NCBI GenBank assembly: GCA_946185225.1
Contig: CAMHIM010000007.1
Coordinates: forward strand, 1-38,871
Direction of reading: 5' to 3'
DNA: 38,871 bases
Source: an uncultured Prevotellaceae bacterium
GTDB taxonomy: Bacteria; Bacteroidota; Bacteroidia; Bacteroidales; Bacteroidaceae
The notes below the pieces were generated by a model. It saw nothing but the letters and a program-made list of their open reading frames with translations. It searched no databases and was not told where the DNA came from. The number at the start of each line of letters is the position of its first letter. The stretch's first letter is position 1. This document shows positions 22,415 to 31,627 of this stretch, in pieces. The translations under genes were made by a program, and so were the position numbers.

Positions 22415-25400
22415 TTAGAGATTGATTTTAAGTCCTGCAACAAACGAGCGTCCCTGTGCCAGGCAACCCGTGTCAATGCCCTGTCCCAGAACACTGTTGG
22501 ACACCGAGAACTCCGGGTCACAACCCTTATAGCGGGTAAAAGTAAGCAGGTTCTGAGCCTCAGCCCAGATAGTGAGTCCTTGTAGCCAAGTCCAGCTGCC
22601 CGGAACGGGCACGCGGTAGGTGATGTTCACCGTCTTCAGACGCAGGTAGCTGCCGTCCTCTATCCAGCGGTCACTGAATCGGTTGTTGCCCATCGGGTCT
22701 CCAAAGACAGCCCGCGGAAGTTCTGCTACCTGGCCTTCATAACGCCAGCGTCCAACCTCTGCCACCTGCTGGTTATAGAAGGTGGAACCGGAGTTCAGCA
22801 CAGCACGCTGGTAGTTATACACGTCATTACCCAGCGAATAGTTGAAGCCAATGTTCAGTGTCAGGTTCTTCCACCCCAGCGTAGCAAAGATGTTTCCGTA
22901 AACGTCCGGATTAGGGTCACCGATAATAATTTTGTCCTTCTCATCGATTATCCCGTCTTCATACAGGTCCAAGAAGTGCACGTCACCAGCTCCGAAATAG
23001 TTCTTCTGCAGGGCATCATCCTCCATATAAAGGTATCCCTCCGGATTCTCTTGTGTAGAGATTCCCACTTTTGCATCGTCATCGGAAGCAAACACCCCGG
23101 CAGTCTTATAGCCGTAGAACACACCCACAGGCTGTCCTACCTGCGTCAGGATGTTGTTGTCTCCATAGACAGAGGCATAGGGATTGAAGCCTTCCGGCAG
23201 TTTCGTCACCTTATTCTTATAGTGTCCTACGGAGAGTCCCATCTCCAGGTTCCAGTCCTTCGAGACAATAGGTTTGGCTGTTACAGCCACCTCGAAGCCC
23301 TGGTTCTCCAGTTCACCGCCGTTGCTCCAATAGGCAGTAATACCGCCGATGGGGTTTTCAAAAGTGCGCTGTGTCAGCAGGTTGTTGGTCTTGTGGTAGA
23401 AGTAGTCGAAGGACACCCCAAGACGATTGTCCAGCATGTAAGTCTGAACACCGGCATTGAACTTGTGTGTCAACTCCCACTGAATCTTGTCGTTACCGAT
23501 GTTTGTCAGCTGGATACCCATGGCACGGTCATAGTACTTCACCGACGTGAAGCTCGTACGTGCGGCATAGTTCGAGATATTGTCATTACCGCTCATGTCG
23601 TAGCCGACGTTCAGCCGCAGGTAGTTGATGCCTCGCTGTTTCGGGAACCACTTTTCGTTGGTCATCACCCATCCCAGCTGCACACTGGGGAAGAGTGCCC
23701 ACTTCACGCCGAAGAGTCCCAGTCCGTCAGCGTTCTCGCCAAAGCGGCTGTTGGCCTCTGCCGTCAACGAAACCGTAGCAAAGTATCGGTTCTGGTAGTT
23801 GTAGTCCACGTTGCCGAACCACTGGATGCTCTTCCACACGTCGTTCACACCAGTTACACCAGGGAAGCCTGCCGTAGTGAGCTCGGGGTTCTTGTCGTTG
23901 CCCTTCGCGCTATACTCAGACTTCAGGTCACTATTATCGAACGAGAAGTAGTTATAGCGAGCACCGGCAAAGACGTTGAATGCATGATCAGCAAACTGTT
24001 TCTTCCAGTTCAGCTGCAGTTTTCCGACGATATTCTGTTCCTTGGCAAACATAGAAGCCACCAAAGACGTCGTCGTACCCATCTCCTCCACGACAAAGGG
24101 AGGCACCCCTTCGTATGGACGGTAGTAGCGCTGGGAGTTACGGTTCAGCGTATAGCTCACGTCAGCCAGCAGTGACAGAGCCGGTGAGAACTCATAGACA
24201 GGCTGTACATGAACATTGAAAAAGGTATTCTCCATCTTGTTCTTGTTGTCGCCCTCGCCATTGGTAAGGATGGACAGCGGGTTAGCCAGTGACTGACTTG
24301 TGTAGGTCAGTCCGCGGTTGTTGTCTGTCTTGATAAGTCCTCCACGGGGATACTCACTGGCAGCCAGGATGTTGTCGTACTCACTCTTCAGGTTGGTGAA
24401 GCGTCCGATGACGGAGTTGTATTCATAAGGAGCCAGCAGAGGCGACTTCAACAGGGCAAGGGCCGTCGGCGAAGTAACGGTGTAACGGTCGAAGTCGGCC
24501 GGCATACCATCGTCGTAGACTCTGTTGTTGGTACGGGCAATGGCGATGTCGAAGCGTGTCTTCAGGTTCCACAGTATCTTGATGTCCGTGTTGAAGCGTA
24601 CGTTCATACGGTTGAAGTTACTTTCCTTCAGCGTATTCTTTGAGTCAACATAGCCCACTGACAAGTTATACATGCCGATGTCGTCACCGCCCTGCACGTT
24701 GATGCTGTAGTTCTGGGTCAGTGCCGTACGATAGACCTCGTCCTTCCAATCCGTATCGTTATGGTACGGATAGTAATAATAGTTTCCTTCTTTCTGGTCG
24801 TTCAGGAAGTAGAAACCCGTGTAGTCGTTGATGTCAGGCACGGTACCCAGCAACTCCGACGCATACGTCCTGTACTGGCGTGCATTCATCACCGTCGGCA
24901 ACTGAGGCATCAGCTGAACACCGGCCGATATGTTTGCATCAATACGTGTTGCCATGGAGTGCCCGCGTTTAGTATCGATGAGCACGACACCGTTGGCGCC
25001 CCTGGCACCATAGAGTGCCGTAGCGTTCTTCAGCACCGTCACCTTCTCAATGTCGTCAGGAGCAATGTTAGCCAGCAGGTTGTTAAACTCACCCGTGTGC
25101 AAGGTGCCGCGATTGCGCTGCATGTCCTGCTCCACACCGTCGATGACAATCAGGGGCTGTGCATCACAGGTAATACTGTTCAGTCCACGGATAAACATAG
25201 ATGCTCCAACACTTTGCATGCCTGAGTGCAGGATGCTGCGCACGTCTGCTCCCAGTTTGTTGGCAATCTCGTTATCCACGGTCACGCCGAAGCGGTCAAT
25301 CTGTGCAGTGCGGCGGGCAGTATAGTCGGTACCCGTTCCGTACATCTGCAGGAACTTGTCCGGGAGCATCTTGACAGTCACGGTCTGCGTGCTGTCACCG

Positions 25401-25783
25401 GCATTGATAGCTACCTGCTGAGACAGGTATCCCACGGAGTAGGCATAGAGTGACGTGACGAACTTCGGCAGACGGATGGTGAACGTACCGTCCTCGTCAG
25501 ACATTGTCGTATAACGGTCATGTCCCATGGCACGAACCTGTACACCCGCCAAAGGAGCGCCTGTTGACTGGTCGGTCACCATGCCCTTCAGTTCGAAGGT
25601 CGGATAGTTTACCTGTTTCACCTTCGAGCGGTCGGGTTTCTTGAACGTCGTCTCCACCTCGTCGTCCTCCACGTCATCGCTCTGTGCAAAGACAGCAGAA
25701 GACCATCCGAAAGCAAGCGTGCAGACGGCTACTTTCAACATGCCGTTCTGCATCCAGTTGAATATATTATGCTTCATGTTCAT
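22415..25783 (-). CDS. SusC/RagA TonB-dependent outer-membrane transporter (second pair)
   Basis: An 1122-residue importer. An extended signal peptide ending SSAVFA is followed by an acidic linker (SDDVEDDEVE) and a carboxypeptidase-regulatory-like domain (FELKGMVTDQSTGAPLAGVQV, about residues 60-150). The plug follows (about 165-290), with ASMFIRGLNSITCDAQPLIVIDG and the SusC signature VTVLKNATALYGARGANGVVLI. A 22-strand barrel fills the rest, ending GRSFVAGLKINL. The usual DAAA in the signature is NATA, which is within family variation. There is no STN domain, so direct anti-sigma signalling is unlikely. The start codon shares an ATGA overlap with the end of the FAS1 gene before it, tying their expression together. 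Confidence 0.95.
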   Translation of the reverse strand: MNMKHNIFNWMQNGMLKVAVCTLAFGWSSAVFAQSDDVEDDEVETTFKKPDRSKVKQVNYPTFELKGMVTDQSTGAPLAGVQVRAMGHDRYTTMSDEDGTFTIRLPKFVTSLYAYSVGYLSQQVAINAGDSTQTVTVKMLPDKFLQMYGTGTDYTARRTAQIDRFGVTVDNEIANKLGADVRSILHSGMQSVGASMFIRGLNSITCDAQPLIVIDGVEQDMQRNRGTLHTGEFNNLLANIAPDDIEKVTVLKNATALYGARGANGVVLIDTKRGHSMATRIDANISAGVQLMPQLPTVMNARQYRTYASELLGTVPDINDYTGFYFLNDQKEGNYYYYPYHNDTDWKDEVYRTALTQNYSINVQGGDDIGMYNLSVGYVDSKNTLKESNFNRMNVRFNTDIKILWNLKTRFDIAIARTNNRVYDDGMPADFDRYTVTSPTALALLKSPLLAPYEYNSVIGRFTNLKSEYDNILAASEYPRGGLIKTDNNRGLTYTSQSLANPLSILTNGEGDNKNKMENTFFNVHVQPVYEFSPALSLLADVSYTLNRNSQRYYRPYEGVPPFVVEEMGTTTSLVASMFAKEQNIVGKLQLNWKKQFADHAFNVFAGARYNYFSFDNSDLKSEYSAKGNDKNPELTTAGFPGVTGVNDVWKSIQWFGNVDYNYQNRYFATVSLTAEANSRFGENADGLGLFGVKWALFPSVQLGWVMTNEKWFPKQRGINYLRLNVGYDMSGNDNISNYAARTSFTSVKYYDRAMGIQLTNIGNDKIQWELTHKFNAGVQTYMLDNRLGVSFDYFYHKTNNLLTQRTFENPIGGITAYWSNGGELENQGFEVAVTAKPIVSKDWNLEMGLSVGHYKNKVTKLPEGFNPYASVYGDNNILTQVGQPVGVFYGYKTAGVFASDDDAKVGISTQENPEGYLYMEDDALQKNYFGAGDVHFLDLYEDGIIDEKDKIIIGDPNPDVYGNIFATLGWKNLTLNIGFNYSLGNDVYNYQRAVLNSGSTFYNQQVAEVGRWRYEGQVAELPRAVFGDPMGNNRFSDRWIEDGSYLRLKTVNITYRVPVPGSWTWLQGLTIWAEAQNLLTFTRYKGCDPEFSVSNSVLGQGIDTGCLAQGRSFVAGLKINL

Positions 25784-27588
25784 TCCTTATTAGATTCTTC
25801 AAATTCCACAAGTTCCTTTGGCTTCAGGATAATGGCAGCAATACGCAGGTCACCCGTCAGAGCCTTCATCTGGTCATCTTTCATCACATTGATGGTAGAG
25901 GTAATCTTCAGGTTAGGATAGATGGGGGTCGTCTCTCTGCTGTTCAGTCTGTCCAGTCCTGCATAACAGCAGGGGAAGGTAAACTGCCCTATCTTGACGG
26001 TATCCAGTTTCTCCGGATTGTTGGAGAACGAGCGGAGGAACAGACGAGTGGACGTTCTGTCCCTCAGGTTGAACTTCGTCATATATTCCTGGACATTTTC
26101 CTCGCGGTCGTCTATAAACTGCTGTTCTGCCAGAGCTCCGTTCTTGTTGCAGTAGCTCAGGGTAAAAATGATACGACTGGGCCTGGCCTCATACTCCGGG
26201 TTGTTTGCCCACTGGTCAACGGGCGGTGCGAAGACGCAGTAGATGTCGTAGGTCGTGCTCTGCACGCGAGGCAGGAAGATGTCGAGTTCTGCCAGTCCGC
26301 CTCCGGCATTGACATACAGGTAGGAGTAGTCCTCCTGGTAGGGGTCTTCAGAGGTCACGCGGATGGTCTTTGCAGAACCGCCGGCGACACGTGCCCGGTT
26401 GCCACTGGCCGAGATAGAGAGTTCCGGTGCGAAAGTCTCCCAGGACTTCACGGCCATACTGTCAACGATGATGGCCTGTCCGTTACTCATGGGGAGTGTT
26501 TCTACCGTCTTTTCCAACATCTCCGTCGGGTTCGACAGCTTTGTACGTGTCGTAGTGTATAGCGTATCCGTACCGAACGTCGAGGGTTCTCCCGTCATCC
26601 ACTGGTTGTAGGGGTTCTTGTTGCTGTAAATCATGTAGCGCGTCAGGTAGTAGTTCGTCAGCGAGTCCTGCCAGTAGGCATTGTCTACGCTTCTCTCCAC
26701 ATTCTTGGAGGACACCTTTACAGTACCGTCGTTCAGCGTCTCATATCCCTGGGCAACGGTTTTCGGAAGATAGTTGTAGTAGGACTTGATGCGGTTGTAG
26801 AAGTCCGTCCACGCCTTCTCCGTCGGCATGAGGAAGGTATAGGTACTGTCCTCCACCTGGATTTTCGCATTCAGCGTGCTCCACAGTTCGTTGTTCGTAT
26901 CCATGACTGAGTCGACGTATGTCTGCAGTCCGTCCACAATAGGTCCGACCACCGACTTCGACTCATTCAGTGTGACGGTCTCCTTCCGCTTATAGAACTC
27001 GTGCAGACGGTCAATATCCTTACCCTCGGTCATCACGTCGTCGGTAATGAACTCATAGAGGTTCGGGTAATAGACGGCAGGGCTTTCAATGATGTGCATC
27101 AGACCGTTGTTACTGGGAAGGTTGATGCCGCCTTGCTCCAAGCCAAGTCCGTTGAAGGTGTAGTCCGAAGAACCTTCGAAGTCGTAGCTTTTCTCGTTGA
27201 GCATGAGCACACGTTCCTTCACCGTTCCTATTGCAGGGTGGTTGAACCGTGCGATGTGGTTCTGTACGAACTGCTTCAGCAGGGCCTTGTCCGTCAGACC
27301 GTCATAGTCCGACAGGTCGAACGATCCGTTCTTCGGAGCCCACACCGTGTAGTTCTGCGATTCCCCCAGTGCCTTGTCGAAGCCGGCACGTAGCACCAGT
27401 TCCTTGAAGTCCGAAAGTTCCTCATTGTCCTGGATGTTCTCCCACAAGGTCTTGTCGGCCATCTCAGCCAGGTCCGACGAGAAGACGTCTTTCGGAACTT
27501 CGTTATAGTCATCGAAATCGGTACACGACGCGGCGGTCAGCATGCCTGCCGCCATCGTCATCATACCTATAAATATATGCTTGTTCAT
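25780..27588 (-). CDS. Fasciclin (FAS1) domain surface lipoprotein C
   Basis: A 602-residue lipoprotein. The lipobox is LTAASC, followed by the acidic TDFDDYNE. Two FAS1 domains are suggested by H1-like motifs NYTVWAPKNGSF (about residue 77) and YTFLMPTEKAWTDF (about 250), and by the H2-like segment NGLMHIIESPAVYYPNLYEF. Residues 380-600 are predicted to be a beta-sandwich of carbohydrate-binding type (SYLYVNAGGGLAELDIFLP and TYDIYCVFAPP). FAS1 is an adhesion and ligand-binding fold. Its place between SusD and SusC genes, where SusE/F-type surface glycan-binding proteins usually lie, suggests that role; this is inference. The gene is preceded by a heptamer-repeat leader and overlaps the SusC start by 4 bp. 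Confidence 0.85.
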   Translation of the reverse strand: MNKHIFIGMMTMAAGMLTAASCTDFDDYNEVPKDVFSSDLAEMADKTLWENIQDNEELSDFKELVLRAGFDKALGESQNYTVWAPKNGSFDLSDYDGLTDKALLKQFVQNHIARFNHPAIGTVKERVLMLNEKSYDFEGSSDYTFNGLGLEQGGINLPSNNGLMHIIESPAVYYPNLYEFITDDVMTEGKDIDRLHEFYKRKETVTLNESKSVVGPIVDGLQTYVDSVMDTNNELWSTLNAKIQVEDSTYTFLMPTEKAWTDFYNRIKSYYNYLPKTVAQGYETLNDGTVKVSSKNVERSVDNAYWQDSLTNYYLTRYMIYSNKNPYNQWMTGEPSTFGTDTLYTTTRTKLSNPTEMLEKTVETLPMSNGQAIIVDSMAVKSWETFAPELSISASGNRARVAGGSAKTIRVTSEDPYQEDYSYLYVNAGGGLAELDIFLPRVQSTTYDIYCVFAPPVDQWANNPEYEARPSRIIFTLSYCNKNGALAEQQFIDDREENVQEYMTKFNLRDRTSTRLFLRSFSNNPEKLDTVKIGQFTFPCCYAGLDRLNSRETTPIYPNLKITSTINVMKDDQMKALTGDLRIAAIILKPKELVEFEESNKE

Positions 27589-27598
27589 AGAATCTTTA

Positions 27599-27633
27599 TT
27601 AACTCTTAACTTTTAACTATAAACTCTTAACTC
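27599..27633. repeat. Heptanucleotide tandem repeat in the leader of FAS1 gene C
   Basis: Five consecutive 7-mers (TTAACTC, TTAACTT, TTAACTA, TAAACTC, TTAACTC on the plus strand) fill most of the 47-bp gap between two FAS1 genes. They end 10 nt before the start codon at 27588. On the transcribed strand they are RAGTTAA-like units, so they lie where the ribosome binds. Confidence 0.8.
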
Positions 27634-27635
27634 TC

Positions 27636-29771
27636 TTAATACCAGTCCTCGGCAAACTGCTGGTTGTCCAGGACACTGGTAGGTACGAGTTCCACGAAGT
27701 CCAGTCCGACAGGGTTCGTCAGCTGCTGGTTGTTCAGGGTCTTGATGCGCAGCCAGTTCTCGTTGCCTTGCTTCAGTTCCACACGTCCCAGCACATAGCG
27801 GATAGTATAGCTACCCGTTCCATACTCAAAGCGACAGGTCTGCTCGGGGTTGTCGTAGGTCAGTCGGTGATAACTGTTCGGTCCGCGCATGTAGCCGTGG
27901 TTGTACATGGCAATGTCCGATGCCAATCCTTTGTCATCCTCGTTCCATGCGTCGGTCAGGCCAATGCGTGGGTCTTCTACGTCAATGGTAGCATCGAAAG
28001 GCAGTCCCAAGGGTCGCATGTCGGCGATGTTCGACGAGGATCCTATATAGTACTGCATGAAGGAGCCATAGCTCATCGGTGCATAGACGACACGGATCTC
28101 ATACACATCCGACGGGACGGGAGGCAGTTTGAAAGCGAAGTCGTAACGTCCCCAGAACTGCATCTGGTCAGCCTGATAGCAGCGCCAGGCGCCACGGGTA
28201 CAGTAGGCCAGGCAGATGTAGGGGTCTTCCTCATAATAGACGATGTTCTCAAAGGCATGCTTGGGGATGCCTACACGCGAACCGCTGCCTGTGGGGAAGT
28301 TGCTGGACTCCCAGTAACGGTAGCTGTTGTTGATGAGTTCGGGGAAGAGCGAGGTACAGTTGATGCGCATACGCTCATGCAGGACTCCGTCAGGTACCAT
28401 TTGGTCATACACCAGCATGCCCTTGATAGGATGGATATATGCATTCGTAGCCGCGATGGTGTTCTTACGGTCCACCTCCACGCCTCTTCTGACCAGCTCG
28501 TGGTTCGTACCCATCGTACCCACCTCGTTGGTCAGCGTATTAAACGTCTGATAGCGGTTGATGAGCAGAGTCTTTCCCGAACCTTCGCTGACGGGCTCCC
28601 ATATCTTCATGACGGTATGGGGAAGCATGGTCTCATAGTAGTCATAGGGGTCGGCATCCGGCGTATAGTTCCATGACGAGTGCGAGCCCTTCTCAAAGAC
28701 GAGCTGGTTAGCCGCCATCCTGGCCTTGATGATGTGATAGGCCACGAACATGTTCAGCGTATTGAAGCGGTTGGTGTAGTCGTTGCCGGTACTGATGGTA
28801 ATCTTGTCACTGTTTTCACTGACGTAGTCATACCATTCCCCACAATTGCCGTATTCCTTGTTGGCGTATTCAATAAGGTCTTCGATGCTGTGGATGCCAT
28901 TTGCTGCCATGACAGCATCTGACTCGGCAAAGATGGTATAGCCGATCTTGTAGTTGTCAATCTTACCGGTGGTGTTAGGACCGGAAGCCGGCCAGATGGA
29001 GCCTACACTGTTCTGGTTGTCACGCAACAACTGTTTGAACTCAAGCGGTCCGTCTTTCTTCGTTTTGGTCAGCGAGTCACAAAGTCCCGTCATCTTGAGT
29101 GCCTGACTGAAGATTGAGAAGTCAGCATTGTGCTCCAGCATATAGTCAGTGAAGTGTGCCGTACGCGGGATGACATTGTCCAGGCGGTGTACGAGTCCGT
29201 TGACCGTCTCGTGGTCAGAGTCCAGGATGGTAGCCTTGTTGCCGAGTACGGTCTCACCCGTATCCGAAGAGTAGGAGAACTCATATCCCAGCATGGTGAG
29301 CACCTGTCCCGTACCAGTCATTGACACCAGGTTGTTGTAGGTGGTGGTGATGTGGTACTGGGCAATGGCCAGACAGAGGCTGTCACTGAGCCATTTCAGT
29401 TTCTGTTCGTCAGTCTGACTGTCAAAGTCTGCCGACACACCTTCCGGCTGCCGCATACCATTATGAGGTATGACAGCCTCCGGGTCGTTGTAGAGACTGT
29501 CGACATAGTAGGCCACACCCTCGTTGACGGGAGCAAAGCAGGTATAATGTCCGTAGGCAGCCATCATAGCGTCGTAGTCGACACGCGAGAGGATGTAGTT
29601 AAAGGCCGTCAGCGACTTGTCCTTCGCAATGAACGACTCAATCGTTTCCCCGGTGAACGTGTAGAGGTCCGATTCGTCAGGTTCGGGGTTACAGGCCGTC
29701 ATCGTCATTGCCAGCACAGCGGCTCCGGCGATGAGTGTCTGTCGTATCATGTTCTTGATATTCATTATCAT
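27636..29771 (-). CDS. Fasciclin (FAS1) domain surface lipoprotein B
   Basis: A 711-residue lipoprotein (or 709 from ATG 29765). The lipobox is MTMTAC, followed by NPEPDESD. FAS1 H1-like motifs are HYTCFAPVNEGVAYYVDSLY (about residue 75) and GYTIFAESDAVM (about 280), with the H2-like NGLVHRLDNVIPRT between them. A C-terminal beta-sandwich (about 480-711) contains VYEIRVVYAPMSYGSFMQYY and ends LDFVELVPTSVL, resembling carbohydrate-binding jelly rolls. Same layout as FAS1 protein C (signal, two FAS1, beta-sandwich), so the two are probable paralogues. It lies 18 nt after SusD and 47 nt before FAS1 gene C. Likely a cell-surface ligand-binding partner of the SusCD complexes; ligand unknown. Confidence 0.82.
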   Translation of the reverse strand: MIMNIKNMIRQTLIAGAAVLAMTMTACNPEPDESDLYTFTGETIESFIAKDKSLTAFNYILSRVDYDAMMAAYGHYTCFAPVNEGVAYYVDSLYNDPEAVIPHNGMRQPEGVSADFDSQTDEQKLKWLSDSLCLAIAQYHITTTYNNLVSMTGTGQVLTMLGYEFSYSSDTGETVLGNKATILDSDHETVNGLVHRLDNVIPRTAHFTDYMLEHNADFSIFSQALKMTGLCDSLTKTKKDGPLEFKQLLRDNQNSVGSIWPASGPNTTGKIDNYKIGYTIFAESDAVMAANGIHSIEDLIEYANKEYGNCGEWYDYVSENSDKITISTGNDYTNRFNTLNMFVAYHIIKARMAANQLVFEKGSHSSWNYTPDADPYDYYETMLPHTVMKIWEPVSEGSGKTLLINRYQTFNTLTNEVGTMGTNHELVRRGVEVDRKNTIAATNAYIHPIKGMLVYDQMVPDGVLHERMRINCTSLFPELINNSYRYWESSNFPTGSGSRVGIPKHAFENIVYYEEDPYICLAYCTRGAWRCYQADQMQFWGRYDFAFKLPPVPSDVYEIRVVYAPMSYGSFMQYYIGSSSNIADMRPLGLPFDATIDVEDPRIGLTDAWNEDDKGLASDIAMYNHGYMRGPNSYHRLTYDNPEQTCRFEYGTGSYTIRYVLGRVELKQGNENWLRIKTLNNQQLTNPVGLDFVELVPTSVLDNQQFAEDWY

Positions 29772-29789
29772 ATCGTTAGAAATCCTTGG

Positions 29790-31592
29790 TTAATAGTTCT
29801 TGCCATAATTATTATTAGAGCTATAGGTCGGCATCTGCTTGAGCACGGGGCAAACCTTCAGGTCTGACTCGTTCACCGGCAGGTATAGCGTCGGCTCAGT
29901 GTCCATCTTGCTGACCACAGCGTCTCCCTTGGTTGACAGCTTGCGTTTCACCAGTTTCAGCATGTCTTCACTGGTCTTCGGGTAGTCACTGCCCTGGTTT
30001 GCCAGTATCGTGCTGTAGTCTACACCCTCCACATGGCGGTAGTTGTAACGCAGCAGGTCGTACCAGCGCTTGCCCTCGAAGGCCAGCTCACGGGCACGCT
30101 CCTCAAGCACCAGCACCTCCATGTCCTTCTTCTTATAGTTGTCCCAGGTCATGGAGTCTGTCGGTGTCTCCAGCGAACGGGCATTCACCACGCGCACCAG
30201 GTTAAAGGCCTCCCGCAGCCGGGGGTTCTCCGTAGTAGTGGTCGTAGCAGTCTCTTCCTCCTCGTCAGCAGCATTCTCCATCTGGGCCAGGGCCACCAGC
30301 GCCTCAGCCTTCATCAGCATGATGTCTGACAGGCGATAGACCATGTAGTTCTGCTGGTAGCCCGTAGAATTCCATGAGCGGTTCTTTTCTTCATAGCTAC
30401 TGGTGGTCGAACTGGGTACGTAGCCATAGCTGTTCGAGACGAATTTGCGGATTTCCAGTACCGAGAACTCATCCACGCTCTGGTCTTTGTTGTAGGTTGA
30501 CATGAATCCGCGCCAGTCCGTCACCTTCGGGTCTGTGAACACTGAACCGTCTTCGCCATACATATAGATTTTGGAGGCATAGAGGTATGGTGATGCATTG
30601 CCAGAACTGATACGGTTGTAGTACTGACAGAGAGCCTGACAGCCGTCGTTCGAGTTTATCTGCAGTTCCAAGATGCTCTCCTCGGCATTCTGATAGATGA
30701 ACAGGTCGCGGAACGAAGTAGCCCCGTCGCTCAACCAGTAGTCTTGGGTCCCGGTGGTTCCTCCGGTACTGGAGTGCTGCTCTTTCTTAGACGCGATGAC
30801 CTTGTCACAGTAGGCAATAGCCTGTTCGTAGTCACTGCTGCTGTGCAGCACGCTGCCGCGCCAGAGGTAGATGTCGGCCAGCAAGGCCTGGATGGCATCC
30901 TTGGTGAAGTAGCCCACCCTGCGCCAGTCATTATAGGCGCTGGCCTTCACTGCATTGGACTCAGCCGTGAGGAGGTCGTCGATACAGTGCTGGAGCACTG
31001 TTGCCGGAGCCGACTGTGCGATATTGCGGTTCTGGCTGCTGCTCATGAATGCCTCCGCCGTATAGGGCACGTCACGGAAGTTTCTTACCAGATAGAAGTA
31101 GCACAGGGCGCGGAGAGCCAGCATCTGTGAGCAGTGTGCCAGATAGTCTCCCTTGGTGTACGACGGGTCCTCCCCCATCACCGACTCAGCCTTTTTCAGT
31201 ACGATATTACAGCTGTTGATGGTCGTGTAGAGGGGCCCCCAGTTGACGAACTGGTTGTCCGTCTGGATATTGGCCAGATTGATGTCGCGGAGATCCTCCA
31301 TGAGGGTTCCCGTAATCTTAGTGTTGGGGATGAGCTCGTCCGAGCGCAGTCCTCCCCAGACAAGAAGCTTCGAGACGACGTTGTCGGCAATCATGTTCAG
31401 ATAGGCACCGTTCACCATCAGCTCTACGTCGGCCTTCTTCTTCCAGAAGTCCTCATCGACCGTCATGTCGTCCGGCAGGATAATCGTATCCACACAGGAG
31501 GTGAGTGTCGGAGCGAGGAACAGTGAGGCAAAGACCAGGGCCATGGTGCCCCGTCGTGCCGTTCTTACCTTATTATAAATTGATGTCTTCAT
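29790..31592 (-). CDS. SusD/RagB family glycan-binding lipoprotein (first pair)
   Basis: A 600-residue lipoprotein. The ORF track starts at a TTG (31613), but ATG 31592 (MKTSIYNKVRTARRG) gives a proper signal peptide with lipobox TLTSC and the following VDTIILPDD. SusD features are FWKKKADVELMVNGAYL, YTTINSCNIVLKKAE, ALRALCYFYLVRNFRDVPYT, DAIQALLADIYLWRG, YMVYRLSDIMLMKAEAL, LEERARELAFEGKRWYDLLRY and a final YLPV. It has a Thr/Glu-rich low-complexity loop near residue 450 (EEEETATTTTTE). It follows its SusC partner by 35 nt. Confidence 0.95.
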   Translation of the reverse strand: MKTSIYNKVRTARRGTMALVFASLFLAPTLTSCVDTIILPDDMTVDEDFWKKKADVELMVNGAYLNMIADNVVSKLLVWGGLRSDELIPNTKITGTLMEDLRDINLANIQTDNQFVNWGPLYTTINSCNIVLKKAESVMGEDPSYTKGDYLAHCSQMLALRALCYFYLVRNFRDVPYTAEAFMSSSQNRNIAQSAPATVLQHCIDDLLTAESNAVKASAYNDWRRVGYFTKDAIQALLADIYLWRGSVLHSSSDYEQAIAYCDKVIASKKEQHSSTGGTTGTQDYWLSDGATSFRDLFIYQNAEESILELQINSNDGCQALCQYYNRISSGNASPYLYASKIYMYGEDGSVFTDPKVTDWRGFMSTYNKDQSVDEFSVLEIRKFVSNSYGYVPSSTTSSYEEKNRSWNSTGYQQNYMVYRLSDIMLMKAEALVALAQMENAADEEEETATTTTTENPRLREAFNLVRVVNARSLETPTDSMTWDNYKKKDMEVLVLEERARELAFEGKRWYDLLRYNYRHVEGVDYSTILANQGSDYPKTSEDMLKLVKRKLSTKGDAVVSKMDTEPTLYLPVNESDLKVCPVLKQMPTYSSNNNYGKNY

Positions 31593-31627
31593 AACTATTC
31601 TTTCTTCGTTCAATCATGTTTTATTCC

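Noticed and set aside
22976-24175. 399-aa plus-strand ORF opposite the second SusC
   Set aside because: Shadow frame; the sense SusC is continuous and full length.
31593-31613. TTG start of the first SusD in the ORF track
   Set aside because: ATG 31592 gives a normal lipoprotein signal; the seven extra residues add charged sequence before it.
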